Shown here: positions 34,547 through 43,464 of the stretch, in pieces
Layout of the letters: each line of letters begins with the position of its first letter
Numbering within the stretch: the first letter of the stretch is position 1
Assembly: GCF_049445855.1 (NCBI RefSeq)
Contig: NZ_JBMSDV010000005.1
Location: forward strand, 1-64,000
Origin: JAGOCV01 sp049445855
GTDB taxonomy: Bacteria > Pseudomonadota > Gammaproteobacteria > Burkholderiales > Burkholderiaceae_C
Length of the DNA stretch: 64,000 nucleotides
Direction of reading: 5' to 3'
The notes under the pieces: model-generated
Databases searched by the model: none
Told to the model about the DNA's origin: nothing
Seen by the model: only the letters and a program-made list of their open reading frames with translations
Translations under genes and position numbers: made by a program

Positions 34547-35616
34547 CGAAGGTTCAGTCCACCGACCAAACTGAATGGAGGCTGAAAGTCGCAGCCCCCT
34601 TGCTGCTGCTATTGCTGAGCGCCTCCGCACAGGCCCAGTCCTGCCACCAGGACAACCCGCTGCGCTCAACGGGAACGCTCAATCTGCGGATCGACAACGA
34701 CATGTTCGGCGGCATTGGACAAGACCAAGGGTACTCCAACGGGTTTCTCGTCAGCTGGGTCTCCCCCAACCTTGTGGACTATCGCGATGACCCTTGCCTA
34801 CCCCGTCTCGTCCGTGGGCTGAATCGTTTTCTCACGGTGCTGCAACCCGAGGGTTTTGACGAACAGAACATGACCATCGGCTTCGGGCAGATGATGTACA
34901 CCCCGAACGACAAAACGCGCAGCGATCTCATCAAGGATGATCGTCCTTTCGCGGGCGCCTTGATGTTGAGCCTTGGCTATAACGCGAGGCGGGGCGATAC
35001 GCTGCGCACTTCGCAACTCCGCGTGGGGGTGGTGGGGCCCTCCTCCCAGGCCAGGCAAGTCCAGAACTGGTGGCATGACACCGTCGGAGTGGACAGATTC
35101 AATGGCTGGAGACATCAACTGCGCGACGAACCCGTGCTGCAGTTGCTCCACGAACGCCGAACACGAGTCATCAGGCAAGAAAACGTCAGCGGTTGGGGTT
35201 GGGATCTGACCCGCCACTGGGGCGGCAGCTTGGGCAATTTCGCCACCTACGCGAATGTCGGCGGAGAACTGCGCTATGGCCTACGCCTGCCGGACGACTT
35301 AGGCACCGCACCGCTGCGCCCGGCTGGAGAAAACACCTCGCCCGTGCGTAAGACCGCTGGCAGCAACTGGAACGGGCACCTGTTCGTGGCACTCGACGGT
35401 CGCTGGGTTTTGCACGACATCACGTTGGACGGCAATACGTTCAAGTCCAGTCATAGTGTTGATAAACGGCCATTCGTGGCTGATGTGGGCTATGGCATCG
35501 CGATGACTCAGGGCAACTGGCGCATCGCGATAGCCCGCTACCACCGCACCCGCGAATTTCGTGGACAAAAGGAAATCCCGGTCTACGGAACGATCACCGT
35601 AGGACGGCGATTCTGA
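34543..35616 (+). CDS. LpxR-like lipid A 3'-O-deacylase (DUF2219 family)
   Basis: Outer-membrane beta-barrel enzyme expected to remove an acyl chain from lipid A. A signal peptide (LLLLLLSASAQAQS) precedes the family start NLRIDNDMFGGIGQDQGYSNG, which holds the Asn-Asp pair and Ser of the LpxR active-site region. The barrel continues to the terminal aromatic GTITVGRRF. The frame is open upstream, but GTG 34,543, fused to the Usp stop as GTGA, gives a proper signal peptide. At 357 aa it is a little longer than LpxR. The link to a Usp gene suggests a stress-related envelope change. Confidence 0.75.
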   Translation: MTKVQSTDQTEWRLKVAAPLLLLLLSASAQAQSCHQDNPLRSTGTLNLRIDNDMFGGIGQDQGYSNGFLVSWVSPNLVDYRDDPCLPRLVRGLNRFLTVLQPEGFDEQNMTIGFGQMMYTPNDKTRSDLIKDDRPFAGALMLSLGYNARRGDTLRTSQLRVGVVGPSSQARQVQNWWHDTVGVDRFNGWRHQLRDEPVLQLLHERRTRVIRQENVSGWGWDLTRHWGGSLGNFATYANVGGELRYGLRLPDDLGTAPLRPAGENTSPVRKTAGSNWNGHLFVALDGRWVLHDITLDGNTFKSSHSVDKRPFVADVGYGIAMTQGNWRIAIARYHRTREFRGQKEIPVYGTITVGRRF

Positions 35617-35819
35617 TGCAGATCGATTCCTTGAACGCCATGCAAGCCACTCTGTTGCTGTTCATGACAAGAGCCTGGTTGCTTGTGGAGCTACCACGTC
35701 GACGCAGTACTGCCAATGCCGTCGTCATTAGCCAGTTGGCAAGGTGAACACAGCGAGCTGAACGATAAGGCACCCGCGCTCGATAAGAGACCAAGGACAA
35801 CAAATAAGGAGATAAATGG

Positions 35820-36716
35820 ATGCAACGACTCACCTTGGCCCTACCCGGCAATGAAGATCTGGCCCGCGGCATCGCGCAGGCATGCGGCAGCGAAGCCGGC
35901 CGCATCGAAACGCGCCGATTCCCCGATGGCGAGAGCTATGTCCGGTTGCATGGCGAACCTGCCGATCGGATCGTGGATGTGATTTGCACGCTGGCCCATC
36001 CTGATCCGCAGTTCCTGCTTCTGGCTTTTGCCGCTGACGCGGCGCGCGAACTTGGCGCGCAAGAGGTGAACCTGATCGCACCGTATCTGGCCTACATGCG
36101 CCAGGACAAGCGATTCCATGACGGAGAAAGCGTGACGTCGCGGTCCTTCGCACGTCTGGTCTCATCGACCTTCGACAAGCTGCTCACGGTGGATCCGCAT
36201 CTGCACCGCTATCCGACACTATCAGCGGTCTACACGATCCCCACCATCACCTTGCATGCCGCACCACTGCTGGCCGACTGGATCGCGAATCATGTCGAAG
36301 AACCTTTGATCGTGGGCCCCGACGAGGAAAGCGAGCAGTGGGCCGGCGCCATCGCGTCCCGCATCGGCGTACCGCACGCTGTGCTTCGCAAGACACGCCA
36401 TGGCGATCGCAGCGTGGACATCGATGTTCCCGACCTGTCGATCTGGCGCGGCAGAACGCCGGTGCTTGTGGACGACATCGCATCATCAGGCCGCACGCTC
36501 GCCGTCGCGGCGCGCAAGCTCGCCGAGCAAGGAATGCGCAAGCCGGAGTGCGTAGTGGTGCATGCCCTGTTCGCCGAGGATGCCTGGGCCCAATTGACAC
36601 CGTTGTTTGCCCGAATTACGTCCACCGACGCAGTACCGCATCCGAGCAACCGGATTGGTCTCGCTTCGCTGATTGCCGACGCTCTCTCTAGCGGGAAAAC
36701 CGATCCGCGAGGCTGA
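35820..36716 (+). CDS. ribose-phosphate pyrophosphokinase-like protein (archaeal-type Prs)
   Basis: PRPP synthetase homologue of 298 residues. Present are RRFPDGESYVR near the N-terminus, APYLAYMRQDKRFHDGES, the metal-binding VDPHLHRY, the flexible-loop Lys/Arg in LRKTRHGDR and the ribose-5-phosphate loop VDDIASSGRT (D218-T226). The canonical loop reads DDxxxTGGT; here the second Gly is Arg (R225). The overall form is closer to short archaeal Prs than to the housekeeping enzyme. AAGGAG precedes the ATG. It is 38 bases before the phosphoketolase, so it probably handles ribose 5-phosphate or 1,5-bisphosphate in this pathway and need not be for biosynthesis. Confidence 0.78.
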   Translation: MQRLTLALPGNEDLARGIAQACGSEAGRIETRRFPDGESYVRLHGEPADRIVDVICTLAHPDPQFLLLAFAADAARELGAQEVNLIAPYLAYMRQDKRFHDGESVTSRSFARLVSSTFDKLLTVDPHLHRYPTLSAVYTIPTITLHAAPLLADWIANHVEEPLIVGPDEESEQWAGAIASRIGVPHAVLRKTRHGDRSVDIDVPDLSIWRGRTPVLVDDIASSGRTLAVAARKLAEQGMRKPECVVVHALFAEDAWAQLTPLFARITSTDAVPHPSNRIGLASLIADALSSGKTDPRG

Positions 36717-36754
36717 TCTTTTTATCGATCCAACTATTTTCAAGGAGACCTGAA

Positions 36755-39133
36755 ATGTCCTCTCAAGCTAACCTCGCAACCGATTGGCGTGCTGGTTACG
36801 GGCCCATCGCGCACAGGTCTGAAACCATCGAACGTATGCAGGCCCTAGTGCAACGTCTGGTCGCGCAAAGGCGTATAGCAGACGAAGCCTCGGCCCATGC
36901 GCTGCTGGCTGCAGCCGACCGGGTGGCCTGCACGGCCATGAGCGTAGTGGCGCATATGACCTATGCCCGGCGCATCGACCGAAGCGGCTGCCCACTGGGC
37001 TCCGATGATTTCAAACAAACGCCCGAAGGCCACACCGGCGGCTCGCTCAACATGGTGCCAGCCTTCGTGGGTTATCTGTTGGCCAACGCGCTGACCGGGA
37101 CGACACGCGGCTGGCTCATGGGGCAGGGGCACTGCGTGGCCGCGATCGAGGCGGTGAACGCACTGACCGGCGATGTATCCGCCGCCCAGCGTGGACGCTA
37201 CGACCGCAGCGAGGCGGGCCTGTCGCGTTTGATCGGGGACTTCTACTCCTATGCCATCGATAAGCAGGGTCGGCCCGCGGTACCGCTGGGTAGCCATGCC
37301 GGGCCGAACACGGCCGGCGCGATCTCCGAAGGCGGCTATCTGGGGTTCGCCGGGCTGCAGTATGTGCACACGCCGTTGCCGGGAGAAAGCCTGGTGGCAT
37401 TCCTCAGTGATGGCGCTTTCGAGGAACAACGTGGCTCGGACTGGGCGCCGCGCTGGTGGCGCGCCGAGGACTGCGGCTTCGCCATCCCGGTCATGATTCT
37501 CAACGGACGGCGCATCGAGCAGCGCACCCAGATCGTGCAGGAAGGTGGCGCTACCTGGCTGGCCGAGGACCTGCGCCACAACGGCTTCGATCCGGTCATC
37601 GTTGATGGACGTGATCCGATGGCGATCGCATGGGCCATTGTTGAAGCCGAAGACACGCTGAGCGCCTTCGCCGCACGCTCGGATCGGCGCTATCCGGTCA
37701 AGCTGCCCTACGTGATCGCCGAGACGGAGAAAGGTTTTGGCTTCCCGGGCGCGGCGACCAATGCCGCCCACAACCTGCCGCTGAACGGCAATCCGCGCGA
37801 GGATGCGCAGGCACGCGAGGCCTTCAACGCAGGGGCTGCGGCGCTGTTCGTGCCCGAGAGCGAACTGGAAAACGCGCTCACCGTCCTTGCGAATCACGGC
37901 CAGAGCCAGCGCTCGCGCGAAAGCGAGCACCCCATGGCCCTACGCCATCCAGCGAGCCCTCATCTGCCGATGCCGGCCTGGGCGCCAACTGAGGTATCGG
38001 GCAGCGCCATGTCCGCACTGGACCGTTGGTTCGTGGAGCTAGTGCAGGCAAATCCACAGTTGCGCATCCGGATCGGCAATCCCGATGAACTGGCCAGCAA
38101 CAAGATGGGGACCACGCTAGCGCTGCTCAAGCACCGCGTCAACGTGCCCGAACCCGGCGCCCCGGAATCGACGGATGGCTCGGTGGTCACCGCACTCAAT
38201 GAAGAAGCCGTTGCGGCCGCCGCCCTCGCCAACAAAGGGGGGCTGAACCTGATCGTCAGCTACGAGGCATTCGCGGTCAAGATGCTTGGATTGATGCGCC
38301 AGGAGATCATCTTCGCGCGTCGGCAGAAGGAGCTGGGCCAGCCGCCAGGCTGGATCTCCGTCCCGCTGATCGTCACATCCCACACCTGGGAGAACAGCAA
38401 GAACGAGCAGTCACACCAGGACCCGACCATTGGCGAAGCATTGCTGGGGGAGATGTCGGACACCGCACGCGTGTTGTTCCCGGTGGATGCCAACACGGCG
38501 TCCGCCGCGCTGCGAGCGGTCTACGCCAGCCGGGGCCAAGTGGCCTGTGTGGTGGTCTCCAAGCGCGACACGCCGAATCACTTCAACGCCGCCGCCGCTC
38601 AATCGCTGGTTGAGCACGGAGCAGCCCATGTAGCCGGCGATCCGGCTACAGCACAACTGCAGTTCGTGGTGATTGGCGCCTACCAGTTGGAGGAAGCGTT
38701 CAAAGCCCACGCCCGCCTGGAGCGCCATGGACTTGCGTCGTGCGTCACTGTAGTGATCGAACCCGGCCGCCTGCGCATTCCGCGAGATGACCTTGAGGCC
38801 ACCTTCGTGCTCGGTGACGAAGCACTGCAAGCGCTCTTCCCGCCTCACCTGCCGCGCGTGTTGATGAGCCATACCCGCCCAGAGCCGATGCTGGGCGTGC
38901 TGCGCCGCATTGACAGCGGCCCCTCGAAGACGCGGGCTTTGGGCTACATCAACCGCGGCGGCACACTCGATGTGGCTGGAATGCTGATCGCCAACCGCTG
39001 CACCTGGGTGGACGCCATCTATGCCGCTGCGCAAGTGACCGGCCGGAACAGTTCGCAGGTTGCTGCGGCCGCGACCGACGAGCGAATTTCAAGTGGTTCT
39101 GACGCGGTCCGCGGCGACCGCGCCGGTTCCTGA
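36755..39133 (+). CDS. phosphoketolase-family protein (divergent)
   Basis: Thiamine-diphosphate enzyme of 792 residues related to xylulose-5-phosphate/fructose-6-phosphate phosphoketolase. Matching elements are PEGHTGGSLNMVPAF and MGQGHCVAAIEA, SEGGYLGFAGLQ, and in the second half WENSKNEQSHQDPT followed by GEMSDTARVLFPVDANTA. The ThDP motif, GDGEAETG in typical enzymes, reads SDGAFEEQRG here, and HLNGYKI reads ILNGRRI. This divergent subgroup is sometimes labelled xylulose 5-phosphate 3-epimerase in databases, as I recall. Expected reaction: pentulose phosphate plus Pi to acetyl phosphate plus glyceraldehyde 3-phosphate. AAGGAGA precedes the ATG. Confidence 0.78.
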   Translation: MSSQANLATDWRAGYGPIAHRSETIERMQALVQRLVAQRRIADEASAHALLAAADRVACTAMSVVAHMTYARRIDRSGCPLGSDDFKQTPEGHTGGSLNMVPAFVGYLLANALTGTTRGWLMGQGHCVAAIEAVNALTGDVSAAQRGRYDRSEAGLSRLIGDFYSYAIDKQGRPAVPLGSHAGPNTAGAISEGGYLGFAGLQYVHTPLPGESLVAFLSDGAFEEQRGSDWAPRWWRAEDCGFAIPVMILNGRRIEQRTQIVQEGGATWLAEDLRHNGFDPVIVDGRDPMAIAWAIVEAEDTLSAFAARSDRRYPVKLPYVIAETEKGFGFPGAATNAAHNLPLNGNPREDAQAREAFNAGAAALFVPESELENALTVLANHGQSQRSRESEHPMALRHPASPHLPMPAWAPTEVSGSAMSALDRWFVELVQANPQLRIRIGNPDELASNKMGTTLALLKHRVNVPEPGAPESTDGSVVTALNEEAVAAAALANKGGLNLIVSYEAFAVKMLGLMRQEIIFARRQKELGQPPGWISVPLIVTSHTWENSKNEQSHQDPTIGEALLGEMSDTARVLFPVDANTASAALRAVYASRGQVACVVVSKRDTPNHFNAAAAQSLVEHGAAHVAGDPATAQLQFVVIGAYQLEEAFKAHARLERHGLASCVTVVIEPGRLRIPRDDLEATFVLGDEALQALFPPHLPRVLMSHTRPEPMLGVLRRIDSGPSKTRALGYINRGGTLDVAGMLIANRCTWVDAIYAAAQVTGRNSSQVAAAATDERISSGSDAVRGDRAGS

Positions 39134-39168
39134 TTTCACAACCCACAAACAAGAGGGGAGACAAATAC

Positions 39169-40527
39169 ATGCTCTCATTGACCAGCCTGGGCGGTGCCGG
39201 CACCGTCACCGGCTCCAAACACCTTATCACCCATGGCAATACCCGCATCCTGATCGACTGCGGACTGTTCCAGGGATTGAAAAACCTGCGCGAACTTAAC
39301 TGGCAGCGCCTGGCAGTTGAGCCCAAGGACATCGATGCGGTCGTATTAACGCATGCGCACCTGGATCATTGTGGGTATCTGCCCCGATTGGTGCTGGACG
39401 GGTTCCGCGGGAAGATTTTCTCGACCTCAGCCACGCGAGATGTCGCCGAACTCATCCTACTCGACAGCGCCTGGTTGCAGGAGAAGGACGCCGAGTTCGC
39501 CAATCGAAAAGGATTTTCCAAACACAAGCCAGCCCTTCCGCTGTATCGGGTTCGGGATGCAGAACGTACGCTCCTGCAGTTCAAACCGGTGCCGCTGCAT
39601 CAAGAGACTGAATTGCCGGGCAATGCCCGTCTACTGCTGCGCAGCGCCGGTCACATTCTTGGGGCGGCGACGGCTCAGATCGACATTGGCGGCAAGCGTT
39701 TGGTGTTCTCCGGCGACTTGGGACGCTTTGACGACATGGTCATGCCTGATCCTGAACCCGTCACGGCAGCGGACTACATCATCATCGAGTCCACCTATGG
39801 CAATCGTCGTCATGACCGTTCCGATGCCGTCGAAGCGCTGGGCGACATCATCGAGCGCACGACTCGCCGCGGAGGCACGGTGGTAATTCCCGCTTTTGCC
39901 GTGGGACGAGCGCAGTCGTTGATCTACGACTTGTGGCTGCTGCGACAGCGCGGTCGGCTCCGCAACGTGCCCGTCTATCTGGACAGTCCGATGGCCACCA
40001 GCGCAACTGCGCTGCTGCACCGCCATGCCGACGACCACAAGCTCACGCAACACGATTTCGAGGCCGCATTTTCGGAAGTCAAATACGTGCGCGACGTTGA
40101 AGAGTCCAAGGCACTATCGGCGAATCGCTACCCCAAGGTGATTATTTCCGCCAGCGGCATGGCCACAGGTGGCCGCGTGTTGCATCACATAGAAGCGTTT
40201 GGCGGCATTCATCAGAACACGCTGCTGTTCTCTGGATTTCAGGCCGCAGGTACGCGCGGACGCAAACTGCTTGAGGGCGCTCGCGAAGTCAAGATTCATG
40301 GACGCTGGATGCCGATCAAGGCGGAGGTCGCCGAGCTTGCGATGTTGTCGGCTCATGCCGACAGCGATGAGCTGATGCGATGGCTGCGCAGCTTTACCAA
40401 GGCACCGGAAAGAGTGTTCATTGTTCACGGTGAATCCGATGCCTCCGAGGCGCTGCGCGAACGTATCCAGCGCGAACTCAATTGGCACGCATCGGTGTCC
40501 ATGCAAAACCAGGAATTCGCCCTGTGA
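39169..40527 (+). CDS. MBL-fold/beta-CASP ribonuclease
   Basis: Metallo-beta-lactamase-fold nuclease of 452 residues. It has THAHLDHCG at residues 61-69 (the zinc motif HxHxDH), SAGHILGAA, FSGDLGR, a beta-CASP insert and the RNA-specificity end (KAEVAELAMLSAHADSDEL, VHGESDA). Such proteins are exo- or endoribonucleases related to archaeal and bacterial CPSF73-like enzymes. It overlaps the phosphorylase gene by four bases (GTGA) and lies 35 bases after the phosphoketolase. RNA breakdown to nucleotides feeding the phosphorylase is my inference from the order. Confidence 0.85.
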   Translation: MLSLTSLGGAGTVTGSKHLITHGNTRILIDCGLFQGLKNLRELNWQRLAVEPKDIDAVVLTHAHLDHCGYLPRLVLDGFRGKIFSTSATRDVAELILLDSAWLQEKDAEFANRKGFSKHKPALPLYRVRDAERTLLQFKPVPLHQETELPGNARLLLRSAGHILGAATAQIDIGGKRLVFSGDLGRFDDMVMPDPEPVTAADYIIIESTYGNRRHDRSDAVEALGDIIERTTRRGGTVVIPAFAVGRAQSLIYDLWLLRQRGRLRNVPVYLDSPMATSATALLHRHADDHKLTQHDFEAAFSEVKYVRDVEESKALSANRYPKVIISASGMATGGRVLHHIEAFGGIHQNTLLFSGFQAAGTRGRKLLEGAREVKIHGRWMPIKAEVAELAMLSAHADSDELMRWLRSFTKAPERVFIVHGESDASEALRERIQRELNWHASVSMQNQEFAL

Positions 40528-42041
40528 GTGCCCGCATCACCCCCCAGACACCCGCCTTGCAAGCATTGCGCATGCGACTGCATGCCCAGCATCAACCCGT
40601 CGTCTTGATGCGTACCGATTGCCATGTCTGCCGTGCCGAAGGGCTGGCACCGCGGTCACAGGTACTGATCATTGCCGGCGACCGCACTGTGCAAGCGCTA
40701 CTGTACCAAATCGACAGCGATCTGCTCAAAACCGGACAGATCGCTCTGTCCGAGGCCGCCTGGGATGCCCTGGACATTCATGAGGGCGATCTTGTGCAGG
40801 TTCGGCATCCTCCGCTGCTCGAATCGTTGTCGGCCGTGCGTGCGCGAATTCACGGCCACCGACTGCAAACGACGGAGTTGCAGGCGATCGTCCGTGATGT
40901 GGTCGATGGTCGCTATACCGATGTCGCACTTTCGGCCTTCCTGACCGCAACGGCGGTACTGCCTCTGGATATGCAAGAGACCATCCATCTCACCCGTGCG
41001 ATGGTCGATGTCGGAGATCACCTGCAATGGCAGGCTCCGATTGTTGTGGACAAGCATTGCGTGGGCGGATTACCGGGAAATCGCACCACGCCGTTGGTGG
41101 TTGCCATCGCCGCAGCCAATGGATTGGTGATGCCCAAGACCTCATCACGCGCCATCACCTCTCCCGCTGGCACCGCGGACACCATGGAAACGCTGGCTCC
41201 TGTAGACCTGGACCTGGATACGCTCAGAAAGGTCGTGGAGAAAGAGGGTGGATGCGTGGCGTGGGGCGGCGCGATGCACCTCAGCCCCGCGGACGACATC
41301 TTCGTGCGTATTGAGCGTGAACTGGATATCGACACGCAAGGACAACTGATTGCCTCGGTGTTATCCAAGAAGATTGCAGCAGGGGCGACCCACATCGTGA
41401 TCGATATTCCGGTTGGGCCAACCGCAAAAGTCCGCAGCCGGGAAACTGCCGAGCATCTTGCGCATCACCTTTCGGAAGTCGCCGCGTCATTTGGCCTTGT
41501 ATTGCGTTGCCTGTTTACAGACGGGAATCAGCCTGTCGGCAGAGGTATCGGCCCGGCGTTGGAGGCGCGCGACGTGTTGGCCGTATTGCGCAACGAGGCG
41601 GATGCGCCGCAAGACCTATGTGACCGCGTGGCGTTGGTCGCGGGCGCGGTGCTTGAGCTTGGCGGTGTCGCCAAAGAAGGGGACGGACTTCGGTTGGCTC
41701 ACGAGACGATCAGCAGTGGCCGCGCCTGGGAAAAATTTCAGAGAATCTGCGCGGCTCAGGGGGGATTTCGTGAGCCGCCCCAAGCTCTCTATGTCGAACC
41801 GCTTTTGGCAACCACTTCAGGCCGAGCAGTACACATCGACAACCGTAAGCTGTCCCGTTTAGCCAAATTAGCCGGAGCGCCTGAGAGTCCAGCCGCAGGG
41901 ATTCAATTGCAAGTGCGCTTAGGTGACGAGGTAACACGCGGACAATCATTGATGTTTTTGCATGCGCAAACCTCTGGAGAGATGGCCTATGCACTCGCAT
42001 ACGTGCATGACATTGGTGACATCGTAAAGATTGAACCTTAG
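40524..42041 (+). CDS. AMP/thymidine phosphorylase family protein (archaeal type)
   Basis: Glycosyl-phosphorylase of 505 residues, the length of archaeal AMP phosphorylase and longer than E. coli DeoA. Residues 1-90 form the extra N-terminal domain seen in that subgroup. The core has VVDKHCVGGLPGNRTTP, the Ser-rich TSSRAITSPAGTADTME and the C-terminal swivel domain (QLQVRLGDEVTRGQSLMFLHA). Archaeal members split AMP with phosphate into ribose 1,5-bisphosphate and adenine. The start is a GTG inside the ribonuclease stop, so the two are co-translated. No ribose-1,5-bisphosphate isomerase or RuBisCO gene is seen here. Confidence 0.85.
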   Translation: MSARITPQTPALQALRMRLHAQHQPVVLMRTDCHVCRAEGLAPRSQVLIIAGDRTVQALLYQIDSDLLKTGQIALSEAAWDALDIHEGDLVQVRHPPLLESLSAVRARIHGHRLQTTELQAIVRDVVDGRYTDVALSAFLTATAVLPLDMQETIHLTRAMVDVGDHLQWQAPIVVDKHCVGGLPGNRTTPLVVAIAAANGLVMPKTSSRAITSPAGTADTMETLAPVDLDLDTLRKVVEKEGGCVAWGGAMHLSPADDIFVRIERELDIDTQGQLIASVLSKKIAAGATHIVIDIPVGPTAKVRSRETAEHLAHHLSEVAASFGLVLRCLFTDGNQPVGRGIGPALEARDVLAVLRNEADAPQDLCDRVALVAGAVLELGGVAKEGDGLRLAHETISSGRAWEKFQRICAAQGGFREPPQALYVEPLLATTSGRAVHIDNRKLSRLAKLAGAPESPAAGIQLQVRLGDEVTRGQSLMFLHAQTSGEMAYALAYVHDIGDIVKIEP

Positions 42042-42227
42042 CGCCGTAGATAAACAGGGCTCTTGAATGCTCAGTCAAACACAGCCCGGCCTCTCGTTTG
42101 GAAAAGTTGAACGCCTACATCTCGTGCTCAAAGAGAATATGCAAAAAACATCGCCTAGAAGTTTTCAACCTGCATAGCGTGGAGCAAATAGAAGGAGGTC
42201 GTCAGCGTCTGAATAGGAACATTGCTC

Positions 42228-43118
42228 ATGGAACTGCGACACCTGCGTTGCTTTATCGTTTTGGCCGAAGAGCTTCATTTCACACGGGCCGCCGAGCGCC
42301 TGCATATCGAGCAACCCCCTTTATCTCGCGCCATCAAAGAGCTTGAAGACGAACTGGGGGTGGTACTTTTCGACCGAAATCGCCGTGGAACCGTTCTGAC
42401 CGCAGCAGGTGCTGCCTTCTTGCAGGATATTCGACGCCTGCTCACCGTCCTGGAGCAGGCACGAGAAAACGCCAAGGCTGTCGCCTCAGGCTTGCGAGGC
42501 AGCTTGCGCATTGCAGTGTCCGATGGTGCGATCGATCCTCGACTGTCAGCATTTCTGGTCCGCTGCCGCGCAGAGGAACCGGAGATAGAGATACGCCTAT
42601 CCGAGGTGCCGTTGGCCGAGCAGCTACGCGGCTTGCGGTCAGGCGACTTCACGATCGGATTCGCGCACACGGCCGAAGTCGGTGACGACATTGTTGCCGA
42701 ACCCATCTGGCGGGATCCGTTGGTGATCGCCGTGCCAGCTCGGCACGCGCTGCTCGTCCACAAGAAGGTCCCACTTCATGAACTCCGGGGGCATCCGCTT
42801 GTCTTGTGCGACCCTCACGCATGCGAGGGGTACTGCCGCGAATTGGGGCGGCTCTTGCAGGTGCTGGAGCACAAGCTGAACATCGTCGAGGAAGTGTCTT
42901 CGCTGGACATGATGCTCACGCTGGTCGGTGCAGGATATGGCGTCGGCTTCATGACGGCGACCAAGATTCCGGTCTGCCAATGGCCGGATGTGGTGATTCG
43001 TCCCTTGGCGATGGATTCCGCGGTGATCACCACCTACTTGCTTCGGCCTGAAAGCAACAGTTTGTCGGCTTCGCTGGAGCGGTTTATCGCTCGGTTACGC
43101 GACTCGTCCGACGGTTGA
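42228..43118 (+). CDS. LysR-family regulator (intact paralogue)
   Basis: LysR activator/repressor of 296 residues with the helix-turn-helix at 1-60 (MELRHLRCFIVLAEELHFTRAA) and a complete effector domain ending SASLERFIARLRDSSDG. AAGGAGG lies upstream of ATG 42,228 at a longer than usual distance (about 27 bases); a TTG at 42,222 is in frame. It is close in protein sequence to the truncated copy at 11,027, with many synonymous changes, so the duplication is not recent. It follows the phosphorylase gene in the same direction and may control the nucleotide/phosphoketolase genes. Confidence 0.88.
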   Translation: MELRHLRCFIVLAEELHFTRAAERLHIEQPPLSRAIKELEDELGVVLFDRNRRGTVLTAAGAAFLQDIRRLLTVLEQARENAKAVASGLRGSLRIAVSDGAIDPRLSAFLVRCRAEEPEIEIRLSEVPLAEQLRGLRSGDFTIGFAHTAEVGDDIVAEPIWRDPLVIAVPARHALLVHKKVPLHELRGHPLVLCDPHACEGYCRELGRLLQVLEHKLNIVEEVSSLDMMLTLVGAGYGVGFMTATKIPVCQWPDVVIRPLAMDSAVITTYLLRPESNSLSASLERFIARLRDSSDG

Positions 43119-43141
43119 CGGAGTCCTGCCGGCGGACATCC

Positions 43142-43435
43142 TCAAGGATCGGTTTCGGCACGCAGATTGCGTTCGGTCGCCGTCATCAGTTCAGCCGCGC
43201 TTATCCTGAGCGCCGTAGAAATTCTCAGTATGAGAGGCAGTGTGGGCACGTGCTTACCGCGCTCGATCTTGTCCATGTGCGAGCGCGAGATGACTGCCCG
43301 AGACGCGAACTCGTCTTGCGCGACTCCCTGAGCGACGCGGGCAGCGCGCACGGCCTGTCCGAAGGCCAACGCCGACTCGGATTCATACGTTGATGTGCCA
43401 GTAGGGCGGCCTGGCTGGATTGTTGATTTCTGCAT
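43142..43435 (-). CDS. XRE-family helix-turn-helix regulator
   Basis: Small DNA-binding protein of about 97 residues. The Cro/C1-type helix-turn-helix spans roughly residues 24-80: FGQAVRAARVAQGVAQDEFA followed by SRSHMDKIERGKHVPTLPLILRI. ATG 43,435 is the only ATG; a TTG at 43,462 would add nine residues. No strong ribosome-binding site is seen for either. It is divergent from the LysR-domain gene, and the palindromes in the spacer (43,465-43,510) are its likely operator. Confidence 0.8.
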   Translation of the reverse strand: MQKSTIQPGRPTGTSTYESESALAFGQAVRAARVAQGVAQDEFASRAVISRSHMDKIERGKHVPTLPLILRISTALRISAAELMTATERNLRAETDP

Positions 43436-43464
43436 TAGCAGAAGCGTCAAACAATCTTCCAAAA

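Noticed and set aside
35617..35819. 27-codon frame (MTRAWLLVELPRR...) before the Prs-like gene
   Set aside because: Very short, no ribosome-binding site and no family resemblance; only the AAGGAG of the next gene stands out in this spacer.
42060..42080. TTGAATGCTCAGTCAA as a second FNR-like box before the intact LysR gene
   Set aside because: The spacing between arms is six bases in place of four, so it does not fit the FNR/Anr consensus.
11027..43118. The two LysR genes as a direct repeat that could excise 31 kb
   Set aside because: They are close at protein level but differ at many synonymous sites, so long identical stretches for recombination are lacking.
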